A stretch of 42,805 nucleotides of DNA from Clostridiales bacterium. Its GTDB lineage: Bacteria; Bacillota; Limnochordia; Darwinibacteriales; B1SED10-159. The translations under genes and the position numbers were made by a program. Position 1 is the first letter of the stretch, and each line of letters opens with the position of its first letter. Location of the stretch: the NCBI GenBank assembly GCA_003551965.1, contig PUOC01000063.1:1-42805 (forward strand). The letters run 5' to 3'. This document shows positions 24,929 through 33,882 of the stretch, piece after piece. The notes under the pieces were generated by a model. It was given only the letters and a program-made list of their open reading frames with translations, did no database searches and was not told the origin of the DNA.

Positions 24929-27223
24929 CTACCGCTGTTCCAGCGGCAGCTCCGCTTCCTCGCCGTCAAAGACCAATGTTTGGCCGTTCACTGATAGATT
25001 CAAGGCTTCACCGGTTGGCCTTTGATTGTGCAGCCGTACCTTGTTGTCTTGGACCGTAACTTCCAGATGCTGTCCCGCGATGACAAGGTTAAAGGTCATC
25101 CCGCTCCACTCCCGGGGCAATGTCGGATTGAGGTAGAGAACATCTTCTTCAAAATGGACGCCGCCAAAGCCGTGGACAGCCATCTGCCAGGATGCACCGT
25201 TGTTGGCCGTGTGAATGCCCCCGATAAAGGTACCGCCGCTGACGGCTTCGTTGGTATTTAACAGATCGATCATCACCGCTTTGCGGAAATTTCGATAGGC
25301 CTCTTCTTTCTTGCCGATCCGGGCTGCTGCTATGGCATAGGAAGAGGGGCTTAGGGAGGAGAAGTGCAGCGTCCTCGGCTCATAATATTCGTAGTTCTTC
25401 TCCACCAGATCCTGGGAAAAGAGCATTGGATACAGCACAAACAACTGAATCAAATCCGCCTGTTTGATACACTGTGTCCATACAGCTACGCCATTGGGAT
25501 GACCGTAATACTCGTCAGGTTGGATCAGCCGTTTCGTAACGTCTTGGGCCGGCACGATGGACTCGAGGTCAAAATAACCGTCAAACTGCTCTATCAGACC
25601 GCCTTTCCCGGGTTTGGGCAGATACAGCTTCGCGTACATGTCTTGCCACAGTTCGATTTCATCGTCGGTCAGCCCGATTCGTTCCCGCACATCATGCAGT
25701 ACCGTCTCGTCCATCCACTGCAGCAGGTCTAGGGCAAAGGCCAGGGCCGCATGGGCTTGATAGTTGGTAAAGGCATTGTTGTCAACGTTTTCGTGGTATT
25801 CATCGGGTCCCTGCACACGTACGAACTCGTAGCGCTGACGCATTGGCTTATAGACGGCATGGGACGCCAAAAAGCGCGCTATTTCAAACACCATTTCGGC
25901 GCCGTACTGCTCCAGGAAATCGCTGTCCTTGGTGACATGGAAGTACTTCTTGACCGCGTAGGCGATGTCGGGAGAAATGTGGATCTGCCAGTCATTGAAA
26001 TGGTTGCGGATGTCCCGCCCGGACAGCACGTCTTTGAAAAAGAAATCGGGGCACAGCTCGTCACCGGTTTTTCCGCTGATCCAGGCATAGTAGGCTCCTT
26101 CGTAACCGAGACGCTTGGCTTTACGGCGGGCTCCGTCGAGCGTATGATAGCGGTACTCCAAAATACGGCGGGCAGCGGGCGGATTGTTGTATAAAAACAT
26201 GGGCATGTTGTATATTTCCTGATCCCAAAAAGCTGCGCCCTGGTACGCCTGACAGGATAATCCCCGGGCGCCGATGGGCAAGCTTTTGTGTACGGGTGTA
26301 GCAATGATCTGATGATAGATATTGAAGCGCATGGCCACCTGATCTACCACATTGCCGTGGATCTCCACATCATATTGGTTCCAGAGTGCCTCCCACTGCC
26401 GGCTGTGGCTTTCCTTCTCCTGTTCATAGCTGCCGAGGGCGCCGATCACCTCCATTGCCGCCTGCTTGGGATTGGAATGATCATTTGAAGAAAGAACGAC
26501 CATGTATTTGGTCAGCCGGAGCGGTTCGCCGGCGGCCAACTGTACCGCGATGGTTCGCCCAATGCACGCCTCACCGCTGAGGGCCTCTTCTTCTCCTTCA
26601 TGGCTGAGCTGGAACTTCTCCGCCACGACCACTTCATCCTGATATGTCACGGTCTCGGCCTGCACCAACAGTCCATCGGGGTGGGTTTCTGTCCGATGAT
26701 TGCCCAGGTGATCACCATTCAAACTCCACACATCCTGATCAATGCCGGTGGAGAGCACAATTTCCGCCGGCCGGTCCACTGTCAGCCGATAATCCATGGC
26801 CACCAGTTGTTTCTTATCGTAGCTGGCAAACTTCTCTTCCGTAATTGTCACCGTGACCCCGTTGTGCAAACGCTTCTTCACCGCCCGTGAAGTAAGCCCA
26901 TGGCGCAGATCTAATTGGCGCTCGAAGGAGTCAACTTCCTCGTCCATGGCAAAGGGCTCGCCATTGATGGAAGCATTGGTCCAGAGCGCATTCGGTACAG
27001 TACTCAGTTCTTCCCATTTGCCATCGGCTTTATCCCAAGTGTCTGTCACCACACAGGCTGCATAGGCATCCTTTCCGTCCTCGGCAAAGGTCCCTCGATA
27101 CCCCAGAAATCCGTTGCCGATCATGAAAGTGCTGCCCTCGTTGATGGCCTGTGCCTTCTCATAGCGATCCTTTACGATTTCCCAGCCGCTGTTGGTGAAA
27201 AGATGTTCCCCAATCGTATGCAT
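24929..27223 (-). CDS. Glycoside hydrolase family 65 disaccharide phosphorylase
   Basis: The start is the ATG at 27223 (AAAGGGG upstream), giving 764 residues, the usual length. The N-terminal beta-sandwich shows STFMIGNGFLGYRGTFAE (residues 31-48). The alpha6/alpha6 barrel carries GAAFWDQEIYNMP (329-341), TGDELCPDFFF (386-396) and QGPDEYHENVDNNAF (471-485), where Glu475 is the expected general acid. The phosphate-binding elements KQAD and HFSSLSPSSYA are present. The family cleaves alpha-linked disaccharides (maltose, trehalose, kojibiose, nigerose) with phosphate to beta-glucose-1-phosphate and glucose. The segment after TGDELCP differs from classical maltose phosphorylases and suggests a kojibiose- or nigerose-type specificity; that is a guess. 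No beta-phosphoglucomutase lies next to it, which is unusual for GH65 operons. It is cytoplasmic. Confidence 0.92.
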   Translation of the reverse strand: MHTIGEHLFTNSGWEIVKDRYEKAQAINEGSTFMIGNGFLGYRGTFAEDGKDAYAACVVTDTWDKADGKWEELSTVPNALWTNASINGEPFAMDEEVDSFERQLDLRHGLTSRAVKKRLHNGVTVTITEEKFASYDKKQLVAMDYRLTVDRPAEIVLSTGIDQDVWSLNGDHLGNHRTETHPDGLLVQAETVTYQDEVVVAEKFQLSHEGEEEALSGEACIGRTIAVQLAAGEPLRLTKYMVVLSSNDHSNPKQAAMEVIGALGSYEQEKESHSRQWEALWNQYDVEIHGNVVDQVAMRFNIYHQIIATPVHKSLPIGARGLSCQAYQGAAFWDQEIYNMPMFLYNNPPAARRILEYRYHTLDGARRKAKRLGYEGAYYAWISGKTGDELCPDFFFKDVLSGRDIRNHFNDWQIHISPDIAYAVKKYFHVTKDSDFLEQYGAEMVFEIARFLASHAVYKPMRQRYEFVRVQGPDEYHENVDNNAFTNYQAHAALAFALDLLQWMDETVLHDVRERIGLTDDEIELWQDMYAKLYLPKPGKGGLIEQFDGYFDLESIVPAQDVTKRLIQPDEYYGHPNGVAVWTQCIKQADLIQLFVLYPMLFSQDLVEKNYEYYEPRTLHFSSLSPSSYAIAAARIGKKEEAYRNFRKAVMIDLLNTNEAVSGGTFIGGIHTANNGASWQMAVHGFGGVHFEEDVLYLNPTLPREWSGMTFNLVIAGQHLEVTVQDNKVRLHNQRPTGEALNLSVNGQTLVFDGEEAELPLEQR

Positions 27224-27846
27224 GGCTATCCCCTTTCTGATCTGGTCACCCGCCAGCAGAGACCGTAGGTCTGCGGTCAAGCTGCCGAAGCGTTGACGGG
27301 CCGCGGAGCCCGTGCAACGATGTGGCACAGCTTGTAATCATTCCGGCCCCAGACCGCAGTTCGGCCTTTTACGGGGCCTCTGCTCCCAGCCCAGGGCCCT
27401 CTCTCGGGCATCAGACCCTGATTTCACTGCCCACCATGGCTTGTTTCGTCTCGAGATGGAAGGACTCCTGCAGAAACAGATGCACGAAAGGGCGCTGTCC
27501 ACTCGGGCCTCCCAGCCGCGCTCAAAACGTCCGATGGCCCATGGCCAGACGACTTCGGGCAGCACGCACTCCTTTCGGCCTGGCCCGCCTCCAATTTGAA
27601 GCTGCTGCCGGCGTCCCGGTGTAAGACAGGTGCATCCAGCATGCCCGTACCGGATTGCCACTCCGATCGGCCTTACGGGTTTTCGCTTCTGAACGCCCAG
27701 ACACGCGCGCAAGAGCCCTCCGTACTGCGAAGGACTCCTGCGAAAAGGGCAATTACTAAATGGACATCTTGGATGACAGTCGTCTTCGGTTGCCATCTGC
27801 GTTCATCATTGTCCGGTAGTCCGGCACGGCCATGGGAGGCGCGGCA
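27224..27846. other. Gene-free stretch of about 620 bases
   Basis: Neither strand shows a convincing gene. Several overlapping frames are open because the sequence is GC-rich, but all are rich in Arg, Cys and Pro and lack ribosome binding sites. The region should hold the GH65 promoter (right of 27223) and the end of the lipid operon transcript. Confidence 0.4.
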
Positions 27847-28512
27847 CTAAAAGCCCCGGATCTGCCCCCGCCAAGGGGGATTTTTGCCTGCAGTGTACTC
27901 GTCGACACCGGGTCCGCCCAGCTGTCGGAGCCGGCGGATGCCGTAGACATAGGTAAACACCAGCAGAGCCACAGTCACCGGCCAGCCCAACACGATATTG
28001 GCCCATGCCAACGCCGTGACATCGCCCCTGAGATACATGACCAGCTGTACGATCAGCCGCACAAGGAAAAACCCTGCCCAGACCACCGTAACATCGCCGT
28101 AGGCAGGCCGCACATCGTCGCGCCAAAACCATGCCAGCGGCCAGCCGCGGGTTAGATGGCTGACCCAAGCGATCAACGGACGGCCCATCACCAGACTGAT
28201 AACCGCCAAAAGCAAAACACCAGCGCTCGTAATCAACCCGGGAACAAAGTAATTCGCTGCACTGCGCGTCAAAAGCGCCAACAGTGATGCAGCGCCCGCT
28301 CCCGCCAAACCACCCAGTGCATAGTACCAAACCTGTCTCCGCAAAAGGCGGATGCCCCCAAAAACCGCCGCCAAGCCCAGGGAAGACAGAACGGCAGGCG
28401 CTAAACCAACGCTGGTGGATACAAGCGCAAACACCAGCGGCGGAAGCAGCGCATCCAGCGTTTTTCCAGACACCACGGAACGAAACTCTTCATAGAGCTC
28501 CCGCAGCTGCAT
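27847..28512 (-). CDS. DUF3159 family membrane protein
   Basis: A 221-residue polytopic protein with about six helices: two from residue 20 to 55, two from 65 to 110, and two from 140 to 190. A DUF3159-like signature is present, MGRPLIAWVSHLTRGWPLAW, followed by FLVRLIVQLVMYLRGD. DUF3159 is a family of unknown function related to intracellular septation-like (IspZ-type) membrane proteins. The start is ATG at 28512 with GAGGTGG upstream. It lies 47 bases after the DUF1475 gene and is the last gene of the DAK2-DegV operon. Its membership in a lipid-linked operon is the only hint of function. Confidence 0.7.
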   Translation of the reverse strand: MQLRELYEEFRSVVSGKTLDALLPPLVFALVSTSVGLAPAVLSSLGLAAVFGGIRLLRRQVWYYALGGLAGAGAASLLALLTRSAANYFVPGLITSAGVLLLAVISLVMGRPLIAWVSHLTRGWPLAWFWRDDVRPAYGDVTVVWAGFFLVRLIVQLVMYLRGDVTALAWANIVLGWPVTVALLVFTYVYGIRRLRQLGGPGVDEYTAGKNPPWRGQIRGF

Positions 28513-28559
28513 GACAAAACCACCTCGGTTGCAGTATCAAGACCCACAGCGGCTGCGGA

Positions 28560-28907
28560 TCATGCATTTTTTACCAGTGAATCCTTTTTGGCGCCCAAGA
28601 AAAAGGTCAGCCAATCCCCGCGACTGTAGTGCAGTGCGGCAAGAATGTAAACACTGGCGGTAAAGAAGCCGAGCACCATCATGAAGACGATCCAAACCGC
28701 CGCTGCAGCAGGATGGGCTTCCCGAAAACCGATCCAAAGGGAAAACAAAATAAACCCGACGTACAGATCCACCAGAGACACAATACCCCAAGGATTCTGC
28801 AGCAGTTCGCCGCCGTCCTGGCCAAAGTTTCCATTCACGAAACCGTTGAAAATAACCGCTGCCATGGCGATGGCACCTATCCACGCTGCAATCTTCGCAA
28901 GCCTCAA
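28560..28907 (-). CDS. DUF1475 family small membrane protein
   Basis: A 115-residue protein from a TTG at 28907, chosen because GGGAGGTG lies 6 bases upstream; the longer frame from 28922 would place the ribosome binding site inside the gene. It has four helices, with the DUF1475-like motif NPWGIVSLVDLYVGFILFSLW (residues about 38-58) and SRGDWLTFFLGAKK at the end. The function is unknown. In many proteobacteria DUF1475, DUF2177 and DUF1295 genes cluster with cyclopropane fatty acid synthase and ChrR regulators; that is from general knowledge, and neither is present here. It is fourth in a five-gene operon. Confidence 0.75.
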   Translation of the reverse strand: MRLAKIAAWIGAIAMAAVIFNGFVNGNFGQDGGELLQNPWGIVSLVDLYVGFILFSLWIGFREAHPAAAAVWIVFMMVLGFFTASVYILAALHYSRGDWLTFFLGAKKDSLVKNA

Positions 28908-28965
28908 GGCCGCACCTCCCAAACGCGCTCTGCTGCGGACGGTGGAAAATCCACCGGAATATCAC

Positions 28966-29370
28966 TCAGCCGCCGATGCGCTGCATGATAAAAAAGCTGA
29001 TTGTTGCCGTCGATGCGGCCAGAAACGAACCCCAAACCAGATCCACCAAGGTCACCAGCCATGGCCAGTCCTTCAAGGTTGCAAGGTTGGTCAGATCATA
29101 GGTACCGTAGGTCATAAGCCCGAACAGGGCGCCGACTCCCAGTGCATAAGTCCAGCTATCCCGTTGCAAAGCGGGATCAAGGACAAAAAAGAGCACGCCG
29201 CCGATAAACAGCGCATAGAAGACAATGGCTGCAGTCCAGTTCACATTGGTTTTCATAAAGCGGCCGAGCTGCTGGCGGTAGAACTTGCGCGCTGCCACAC
29301 CCAGCCAGAGGATGTCGATGACAAAAAAAACGACAAAGGCCACAACATACATAAGCAGGTAATAACCCAT
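28966..29370 (-). CDS. DUF2177 family small membrane protein
   Basis: A 134-residue protein beginning [24 protein letters not shown] at the ATG at 29370, which overlaps the stop codon of the DUF1295 gene by one base (TGATG), so translation is coupled. A longer open frame upstream overlaps DUF1295 and is not real. Four helices are predicted. DUF2177 signatures are FVIDILWLGVAARKFY, IGGVLFFVLDPAL and FGLMTYGTYDLTNLATLKDWP. The function is unknown; the strict conservation of Asp-Leu-Trp and Tyr-Asp-Leu-Thr-Asn suggests an enzyme or transporter rather than a structural protein. Confidence 0.82.
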   Translation of the reverse strand: MGYYLLMYVVAFVVFFVIDILWLGVAARKFYRQQLGRFMKTNVNWTAAIVFYALFIGGVLFFVLDPALQRDSWTYALGVGALFGLMTYGTYDLTNLATLKDWPWLVTLVDLVWGSFLAASTATISFFIMQRIGG

Positions 29371-30164
29371 CAGCCACCGTCCTTCGAATTGCGGTTTTTC
29401 TTCGGAAACCAGGGAATAAATGGACTGGTTTCCCGCGCATACTGCTGAAACTCCGGATTGTCCCGGTAGCGTTTTTCCAGCAGAGGTACCCCGGACACAA
29501 ACACCAAGAGTCCGGTGATCATGAGCGGACTGAAAATCAGGGCCCATCCGTAGGGCGCCGATGCGGCCACCAAATAAATCCCCCACCACATTACGGCTTC
29601 GCCGAAGTAGTTGGGATGCCGAGTATACCGCCACAGCCCCTGCTTCATGATGCGGCCCTTGTGGGCCGGGTCGGCCTTGAATTGTTTGAGCTGGTAATCG
29701 CCGACACTTTCAAAGACAAAACCAAAAAGCCACACCGCTGCACCAACATAATCCAGAACATGGAGGCCAGTCGGACTAGCCCAGTGCACAACCATGATCG
29801 GCAGCGCGATGATATACATCAATGTTCCCTGCAAAAGATAGACGTACACAAACGCCTTCAGTGCCGGAAAACGGCTGCCCCATTTCTTGCGCATCTGGAC
29901 ATAGCGATAGTCTTCTGGTTTCCCAAGATTGCGTTTCGCCAGGTAGTACGACAGACGTCCGCCCCAAATCACAACCAGAGCCGTAATCAGCCAAGCCCGG
30001 GCCGGACTGTCGGGAAGCCGAATCAATGAATACAGGGCAATGAGCACATATCCCAATCCCCAGCCGATGTCCACAATGGAATTGTTTTTCAGGCGCTGCC
30101 CAACGGCGAACATGATGGTGAAAAACGCCAACAGCACCAGGGCTATTTCTGCATACAGGGGCAC
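29370..30164 (-). CDS. DUF1295 / steroid 5-alpha-reductase-like membrane enzyme
   Basis: A 264-residue polytopic protein with start GTG at 30164, preceded by GAAGGG. It has about seven helices and ends in the domain shared by isoprenylcysteine methyltransferase and steroid 5-alpha-reductase: [21 protein letters not shown] followed by VMWWGIYL (residues about 188-215). The RHPNYFGE motif binds the cofactor (SAM or NADPH) in relatives. The N-terminal part [20 protein letters not shown] matches DUF1295. The likely role is methylation or reduction of a lipid within the membrane; which of these is open. It starts 18 bases after the DAK2-DegV gene and overlaps the DUF2177 gene. Confidence 0.85.
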   Translation of the reverse strand: MPLYAEIALVLLAFFTIMFAVGQRLKNNSIVDIGWGLGYVLIALYSLIRLPDSPARAWLITALVVIWGGRLSYYLAKRNLGKPEDYRYVQMRKKWGSRFPALKAFVYVYLLQGTLMYIIALPIMVVHWASPTGLHVLDYVGAAVWLFGFVFESVGDYQLKQFKADPAHKGRIMKQGLWRYTRHPNYFGEAVMWWGIYLVAASAPYGWALIFSPLMITGLLVFVSGVPLLEKRYRDNPEFQQYARETSPFIPWFPKKNRNSKDGG

Positions 30165-30182
30165 TCGCTTTCATTCCCTTCG

Positions 30183-31964
30183 CTATTCGGTGATCAACGC
30201 AATGCCCGTGGAGCCGATGCCGGCACTCAAGGCCGTGATCGCTGATACGTCCATGATATACTTCGGTTCCCGGCCGGTCATTTCGGTAAAAATGCGTGCA
30301 TACTCCTGGGCTCGCTCCGGTGCGCTGGCATGGACGACACAGTAATCTGCTATGCCCTGCTGCTGGAATATGGCCTGCACAGTCTTTCGAATCAACCTGG
30401 TGTTACCTTTGGTGCTAAATGCTTTGCCGAATATGCTGCCCTTTCCCTTCTCGTCCAAGGAGACCACGGGTTTTAGGTTGAGCAGTTTGGCAGCCACCGC
30501 CAAGGTTGAGCTGATGCGCCCTGAGCGCAGCATGTACTTCAAGGTATGGACACTGACATAAATCTTCGATTTGGCAATCCACTCTTCTATCCTGGCCATG
30601 ACTTCGTCGTGGCCGCGGCCCTCGGCAATGGCTTCGGCGGCCTTGACCGCCACCAAGCCCTGGGCACCGGAATTGAGCTTTGAATCAATCACATCGATGC
30701 GGGCACCCTGTTCTTGGAAGCGTTTCGCTGCATTGACAAAGGTGCTGAAGGTTCCGCTGAGTCCCTGCGACACCGAAAGCACGATGATGGAATCATAGTG
30801 CTTGCTGAGAAAGGAAAACACCTGCTCCACCGATCTGGCATTGGGCTGGGACGAGGTCGGATACTCGTCCATGGCGTCGAGCAATGTGTAGATGGTGCCC
30901 GATGTTATGGTTAAGCGGTCAACATAGGCGCTTCCTTCCATCATGACATTCAGAGGAACCATGTGAATCTGTTGCTGATCCACGATCTTCTGGGGAATGT
31001 CAGCAATGGAGTCAGTGACTAAGGCTACCGAGGACTGGCGCCGGTGAATGACGTCGCTCTGGCGCTGCATGTCATCCACTTTCTGCTGGGTAATGGTTCC
31101 CGCCTTCCGAAGCCGCAGCATCAAGGTTTCAGGCTGATTGGTGTGCATGTGAACGCGGACCTTTGTGTCACCGCCGGCGACGATCAGCGAGTCTCCCAGG
31201 TCTTGCAAACTGTCTTTGATCGCGTCAGTGGAAAGCCCATTCCCGGTGATCAGAGCTTCCGTGCAGTATCGATGGGCGATGTCCTCATCCACGGCCGCAT
31301 AGGCTTCATCGAGATCAAATTCAAAGGCTTCGTCAGCCTCCACGGCGGCCAAGGCACGTCCGTCCTTGACGAAATTGTAGAACCCTTCAAGAAAATGGAA
31401 AAAGCCCTTTGCCCCCGAATCGACCACTGCAGCCCTTTTCAGCACCTGCAGCTTGTTGGGAGTGTCCTCAAGGGAAGTTAATGCCGTGTCCAAAGATTGG
31501 GAAAACAGCTCTTCAAAGTCCTTAGCCCGCCCATGCAAGTACGTCAGGGAATTAGCCCAATCTTCCATCAAAGTCAAAATGGTTCCTTCCGTTGGATTGG
31601 CCACGGCCTCGTAGGCATAGGGGACGGCCTTTTTCACTGCCGCTGCAAAGTCCTGCACAGATATGTCCTTGACATCTCCAATGGCCGTACTAAAACCGCG
31701 CACAAATTGCGCAAAGATGATGCCGGAATTGCCCCGGGCACCCACCAATGCCGCTTCGGAAATGGATTCCAAGGTCGCCTTCGTCGTTTCGGCAATGGTG
31801 GCTTCATCCACAATGGCCCGCATGGTGAATACAAGATTGCTGCCCGTATCGCCGTCTGCAATGGGAAAAACATTGATCCGGTTGAGCATGTCCTTCTGCT
31901 CGACTACCGCGTTAGCCCCGGCCACAAATCCATAGTACAATGCCCGTCCGTCAAGTTGTTTCAT
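30183..31964 (-). CDS. DAK2-DegV fusion, likely fatty acid kinase (FakA-FakB on one chain)
   Basis: A 593-residue protein with start ATG at 31964 (AAAGGGTG upstream). Residues 1-205 are a DAK2 kinase domain with the Mg-ATP motif DGDTGSN (37-43), GARGNSG (75-81) and VDSGAKGF (181-188). Residues 210-300 are the FakA middle domain, with the zinc ligands of FakA kept: Cys234 in YCTEALITG and His272/His274 in VHMHT. Residues 312-593 are a complete DegV (FakB) domain with VTDSIADIP, the fatty-acid-binding TSSQP and LSVSQGLSGTF motifs, and LRSGRIS. FakA phosphorylates fatty acid bound to FakB, so one chain would hold both kinase and substrate carrier, making acyl phosphate from exogenous or recycled fatty acids. 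It heads an operon of four membrane proteins. Confidence 0.9.
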   Translation of the reverse strand: MKQLDGRALYYGFVAGANAVVEQKDMLNRINVFPIADGDTGSNLVFTMRAIVDEATIAETTKATLESISEAALVGARGNSGIIFAQFVRGFSTAIGDVKDISVQDFAAAVKKAVPYAYEAVANPTEGTILTLMEDWANSLTYLHGRAKDFEELFSQSLDTALTSLEDTPNKLQVLKRAAVVDSGAKGFFHFLEGFYNFVKDGRALAAVEADEAFEFDLDEAYAAVDEDIAHRYCTEALITGNGLSTDAIKDSLQDLGDSLIVAGGDTKVRVHMHTNQPETLMLRLRKAGTITQQKVDDMQRQSDVIHRRQSSVALVTDSIADIPQKIVDQQQIHMVPLNVMMEGSAYVDRLTITSGTIYTLLDAMDEYPTSSQPNARSVEQVFSFLSKHYDSIIVLSVSQGLSGTFSTFVNAAKRFQEQGARIDVIDSKLNSGAQGLVAVKAAEAIAEGRGHDEVMARIEEWIAKSKIYVSVHTLKYMLRSGRISSTLAVAAKLLNLKPVVSLDEKGKGSIFGKAFSTKGNTRLIRKTVQAIFQQQGIADYCVVHASAPERAQEYARIFTEMTGREPKYIMDVSAITALSAGIGSTGIALITE

Positions 31965-32331
31965 TCTGGTTCACCCTTTCTTTTCGCGGCGCCTGGGGAC
32001 ACCGATAGTCCAGAATCGCTGTGGACAAAAAATAATCAATAACTATTCCTATATATAGCTTAGCCGTTGGGATGGGCATCGTCAAGCATTTTTCGAGTAA
32101 TTGCCGGCTAAACTTCTCCCGCACTCCCCGGCCCCGCGGACCCCAACGGCCGTTTGCGCGCCCTCACTGCCGAAACGGACGCTACAGACACCCGTTGGCC
32201 AACGCGCTTCCGCGATCTCTGCGCGAGGACAATGAATGCCCGTTATAATAACTTTTGGGTTCAAGGCAAAGCTTCTGTGGAACCATCTACGCTCGACGCA
32301 ATCGTTCCTTAGGCTCCACATAGGTCAGCCC
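31965..32331. other. Intergenic stretch upstream of the lipid operon
   Basis: About 370 bases without a gene. It holds the promoter of the DAK2-DegV operon and, at its right, the 3' end of the transcript of the CPBP gene; no clear terminator was found for the latter. Confidence 0.45.
32057..32085 (-). promoter_or_regulatory. Candidate sigma-A promoter of the DAK2-DegV operon
   Basis: On the minus strand TTGACG (32085-32080) is followed, after 17 bases, by TAAGCT (32062-32057), which leads into the AT-rich TATATATAGGAATA. The -35 box is good (5 of 6 to TTGACA) and the -10 box weak. The start codon is about 90 bases downstream. Confidence 0.5.
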
Positions 32332-33156
32332 TCATTCGGCTTCGGGCATGAGAACGCCGGTCACGCTTCCTTTGGGGGTGAGCATTCTTTCACGGTTGAA
32401 CAGTACGATGAGGACCGCCCCCAAGGAAAAAACGACGGTGTCCCAAGGCTGGGCATTGGGCCATATCGGGTTGTTGATCTGAAAGTGGAACAAAGCAGCA
32501 ATCAGAATACTGCCCCGGGAAGCGTTGAATATGGCAGTCATAATGACCGACAGCGCCACAACGCCTGCGAAGAACGATACGAACATCCACTCGTAGTGCG
32601 GTGTTCCCCCGATAAAAAACGCGGGCAGGTGCCACACCGCCCAGACCACGCCAATGATCAGGCTAGAAGCCAGAGGAGTCAAGCGGCGCTGCAGCAGCGG
32701 GAGGGCCACACCCCGCCAGCCAAACTCTTCCATGGGCCCTAGAACCAGCATCAAGAGCAGCGCAGGCAACACGCCGTACCATGGTTCGAAGCCAAATGGA
32801 TCGGTAATCGTACCTGCGGCCGCTGCAGCTATGTAATAAATGAGTGGAATGCCCAACACCAAGAATGACCACCACCTAGGCGACATCCTCCACAGGGTCA
32901 GGCGGCGGAGGTAGCTGCCTAGTCCATGGAAGCCGTAATAGCGGGCAACCAATATAACGGCTGCAAAAGCGGGTCCATAGACCGCCAAGACATACAGCGG
33001 ATTCGTATAGCCCATTTCACCGAAAAGGGCTGCAACCTGGTCTGCAAATAATATCATGACGGCGGCCAGTCCCCAGGTTAATCCGAAGGTAAGGCCAAGA
33101 AACGGAACCAATGTGCGTACAGTCATTTTCCTCGAAGTGTCTGCGCTTGTACTCAT
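32332..33156 (-). CDS. CPBP family intramembrane metalloprotease
   Basis: The start is the ATG at 33156 (GGGAGG upstream), giving 274 residues and about eight helices. The three CPBP (Abi, Rce1-like) motifs are present: EEFGWRG (motif 1, with the catalytic Glu-Glu and Arg), VVWAVWHLPAFF (motif 2, with the His), and ILIAALFHFQINN (motif 3, His and Asn). Members are intramembrane endopeptidases; in bacteria they are known for bacteriocin self-immunity and processing of small peptides, but most are uncharacterised. No bacteriocin or peptide gene was found beside it. The gene appears to be monocistronic. Confidence 0.88.
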   Translation of the reverse strand: MSTSADTSRKMTVRTLVPFLGLTFGLTWGLAAVMILFADQVAALFGEMGYTNPLYVLAVYGPAFAAVILVARYYGFHGLGSYLRRLTLWRMSPRWWSFLVLGIPLIYYIAAAAAGTITDPFGFEPWYGVLPALLLMLVLGPMEEFGWRGVALPLLQRRLTPLASSLIIGVVWAVWHLPAFFIGGTPHYEWMFVSFFAGVVALSVIMTAIFNASRGSILIAALFHFQINNPIWPNAQPWDTVVFSLGAVLIVLFNRERMLTPKGSVTGVLMPEAE

Positions 33157-33882
33157 ATAATTTCCTCCCATATGCACATGAAATCCACTGCCAATTAGAC
33201 ACACAAACATACCGGGCACGACAGCCGCCTTTTGCGCCCATGGTCATGCAGCTCCGGCCGACGCTCCCGCTGGGCCCACAAACATACATCATGATCGGCC
33301 AGGGCCATAGACGGGTGCCGGCACATTCCTCCCTCCGTCTGCAGTCGTATACTGTGAGAACTCTGCTAGGAACGCGTCCGGTGCCGCCGGGGCAAAGGTC
33401 ATTTTTCCCGTTCTTCTTGCAGGAGAGAGTTCCTTCATTCCCAGCAAAACTTTAACATAATTATTCACAACGCATGATTCCGAAAGCCCCGCCGCAGATC
33501 TTTGCCTGGCCCATTTTGTCACGCCATCCCCGGAAGTCCTTTCTGTGTATGGGAATGCCGACCTGCATGGACCCGAGGCCACCCCGTCCGATTTTTACCC
33601 TGACCGAGCTTCAGCCGCAGTGAAACAAAAGCCAGAACCGCCGCTGCACGGGGGCAGACGACGGCTCTGGCTTCGAAACCGCAGTGGCGCTACTTTCTCT
33701 TCGCCCCCTGAACTGTGGCAGAAATTTGTCAGCAGGGCAGCCGTGGCAGGACGAAGTTCCAAGGGATAGCGTCAGCGTCCTCCAAGAAGCGCTTCCCATT
33801 TCCGGCAGGAGGATGCATTGCCCATACCGCTGCTTCATTCACAGACACGCTTCTGCGTTGACCGGGAGCGCCGCTGACCGGT
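33157..33882. other. Gene-free stretch of about 725 bases
   Basis: No supported gene. The region contains the CPBP promoter (right of 33156, not resolved), a terminator-like hairpin at 33622-33673, and no recognisable relic. Open frames here are short, Arg/Cys/Pro-rich and without ribosome binding sites. Confidence 0.4.
33622..33673 (-). terminator. Rho-independent terminator, probably of the lipoprotein gene
   Basis: On the minus strand AAGCCAGAGCCG (33673-33662) pairs with CGGTTCTGGCTT (33640-33629), one pair being G-U, and is followed by TTGTTTC. It lies about 210 bases after the stop of the lipoprotein gene (33883), which is its only upstream gene. Confidence 0.6.

Noticed and set aside
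27338-27796. A 152-codon minus-strand frame in the gap right of GH65
   Set aside because: The composition is that of random GC-rich sequence (many Arg, Cys and Pro), and it has no ribosome binding site.
27864-27888. CCCCC-GCCAA-GGGGG followed by ATTTTTG on the plus strand, like a terminator
   Set aside because: It lies within the 3' end of the minus-strand DUF3159 gene, and no plus-strand transcript is expected there.
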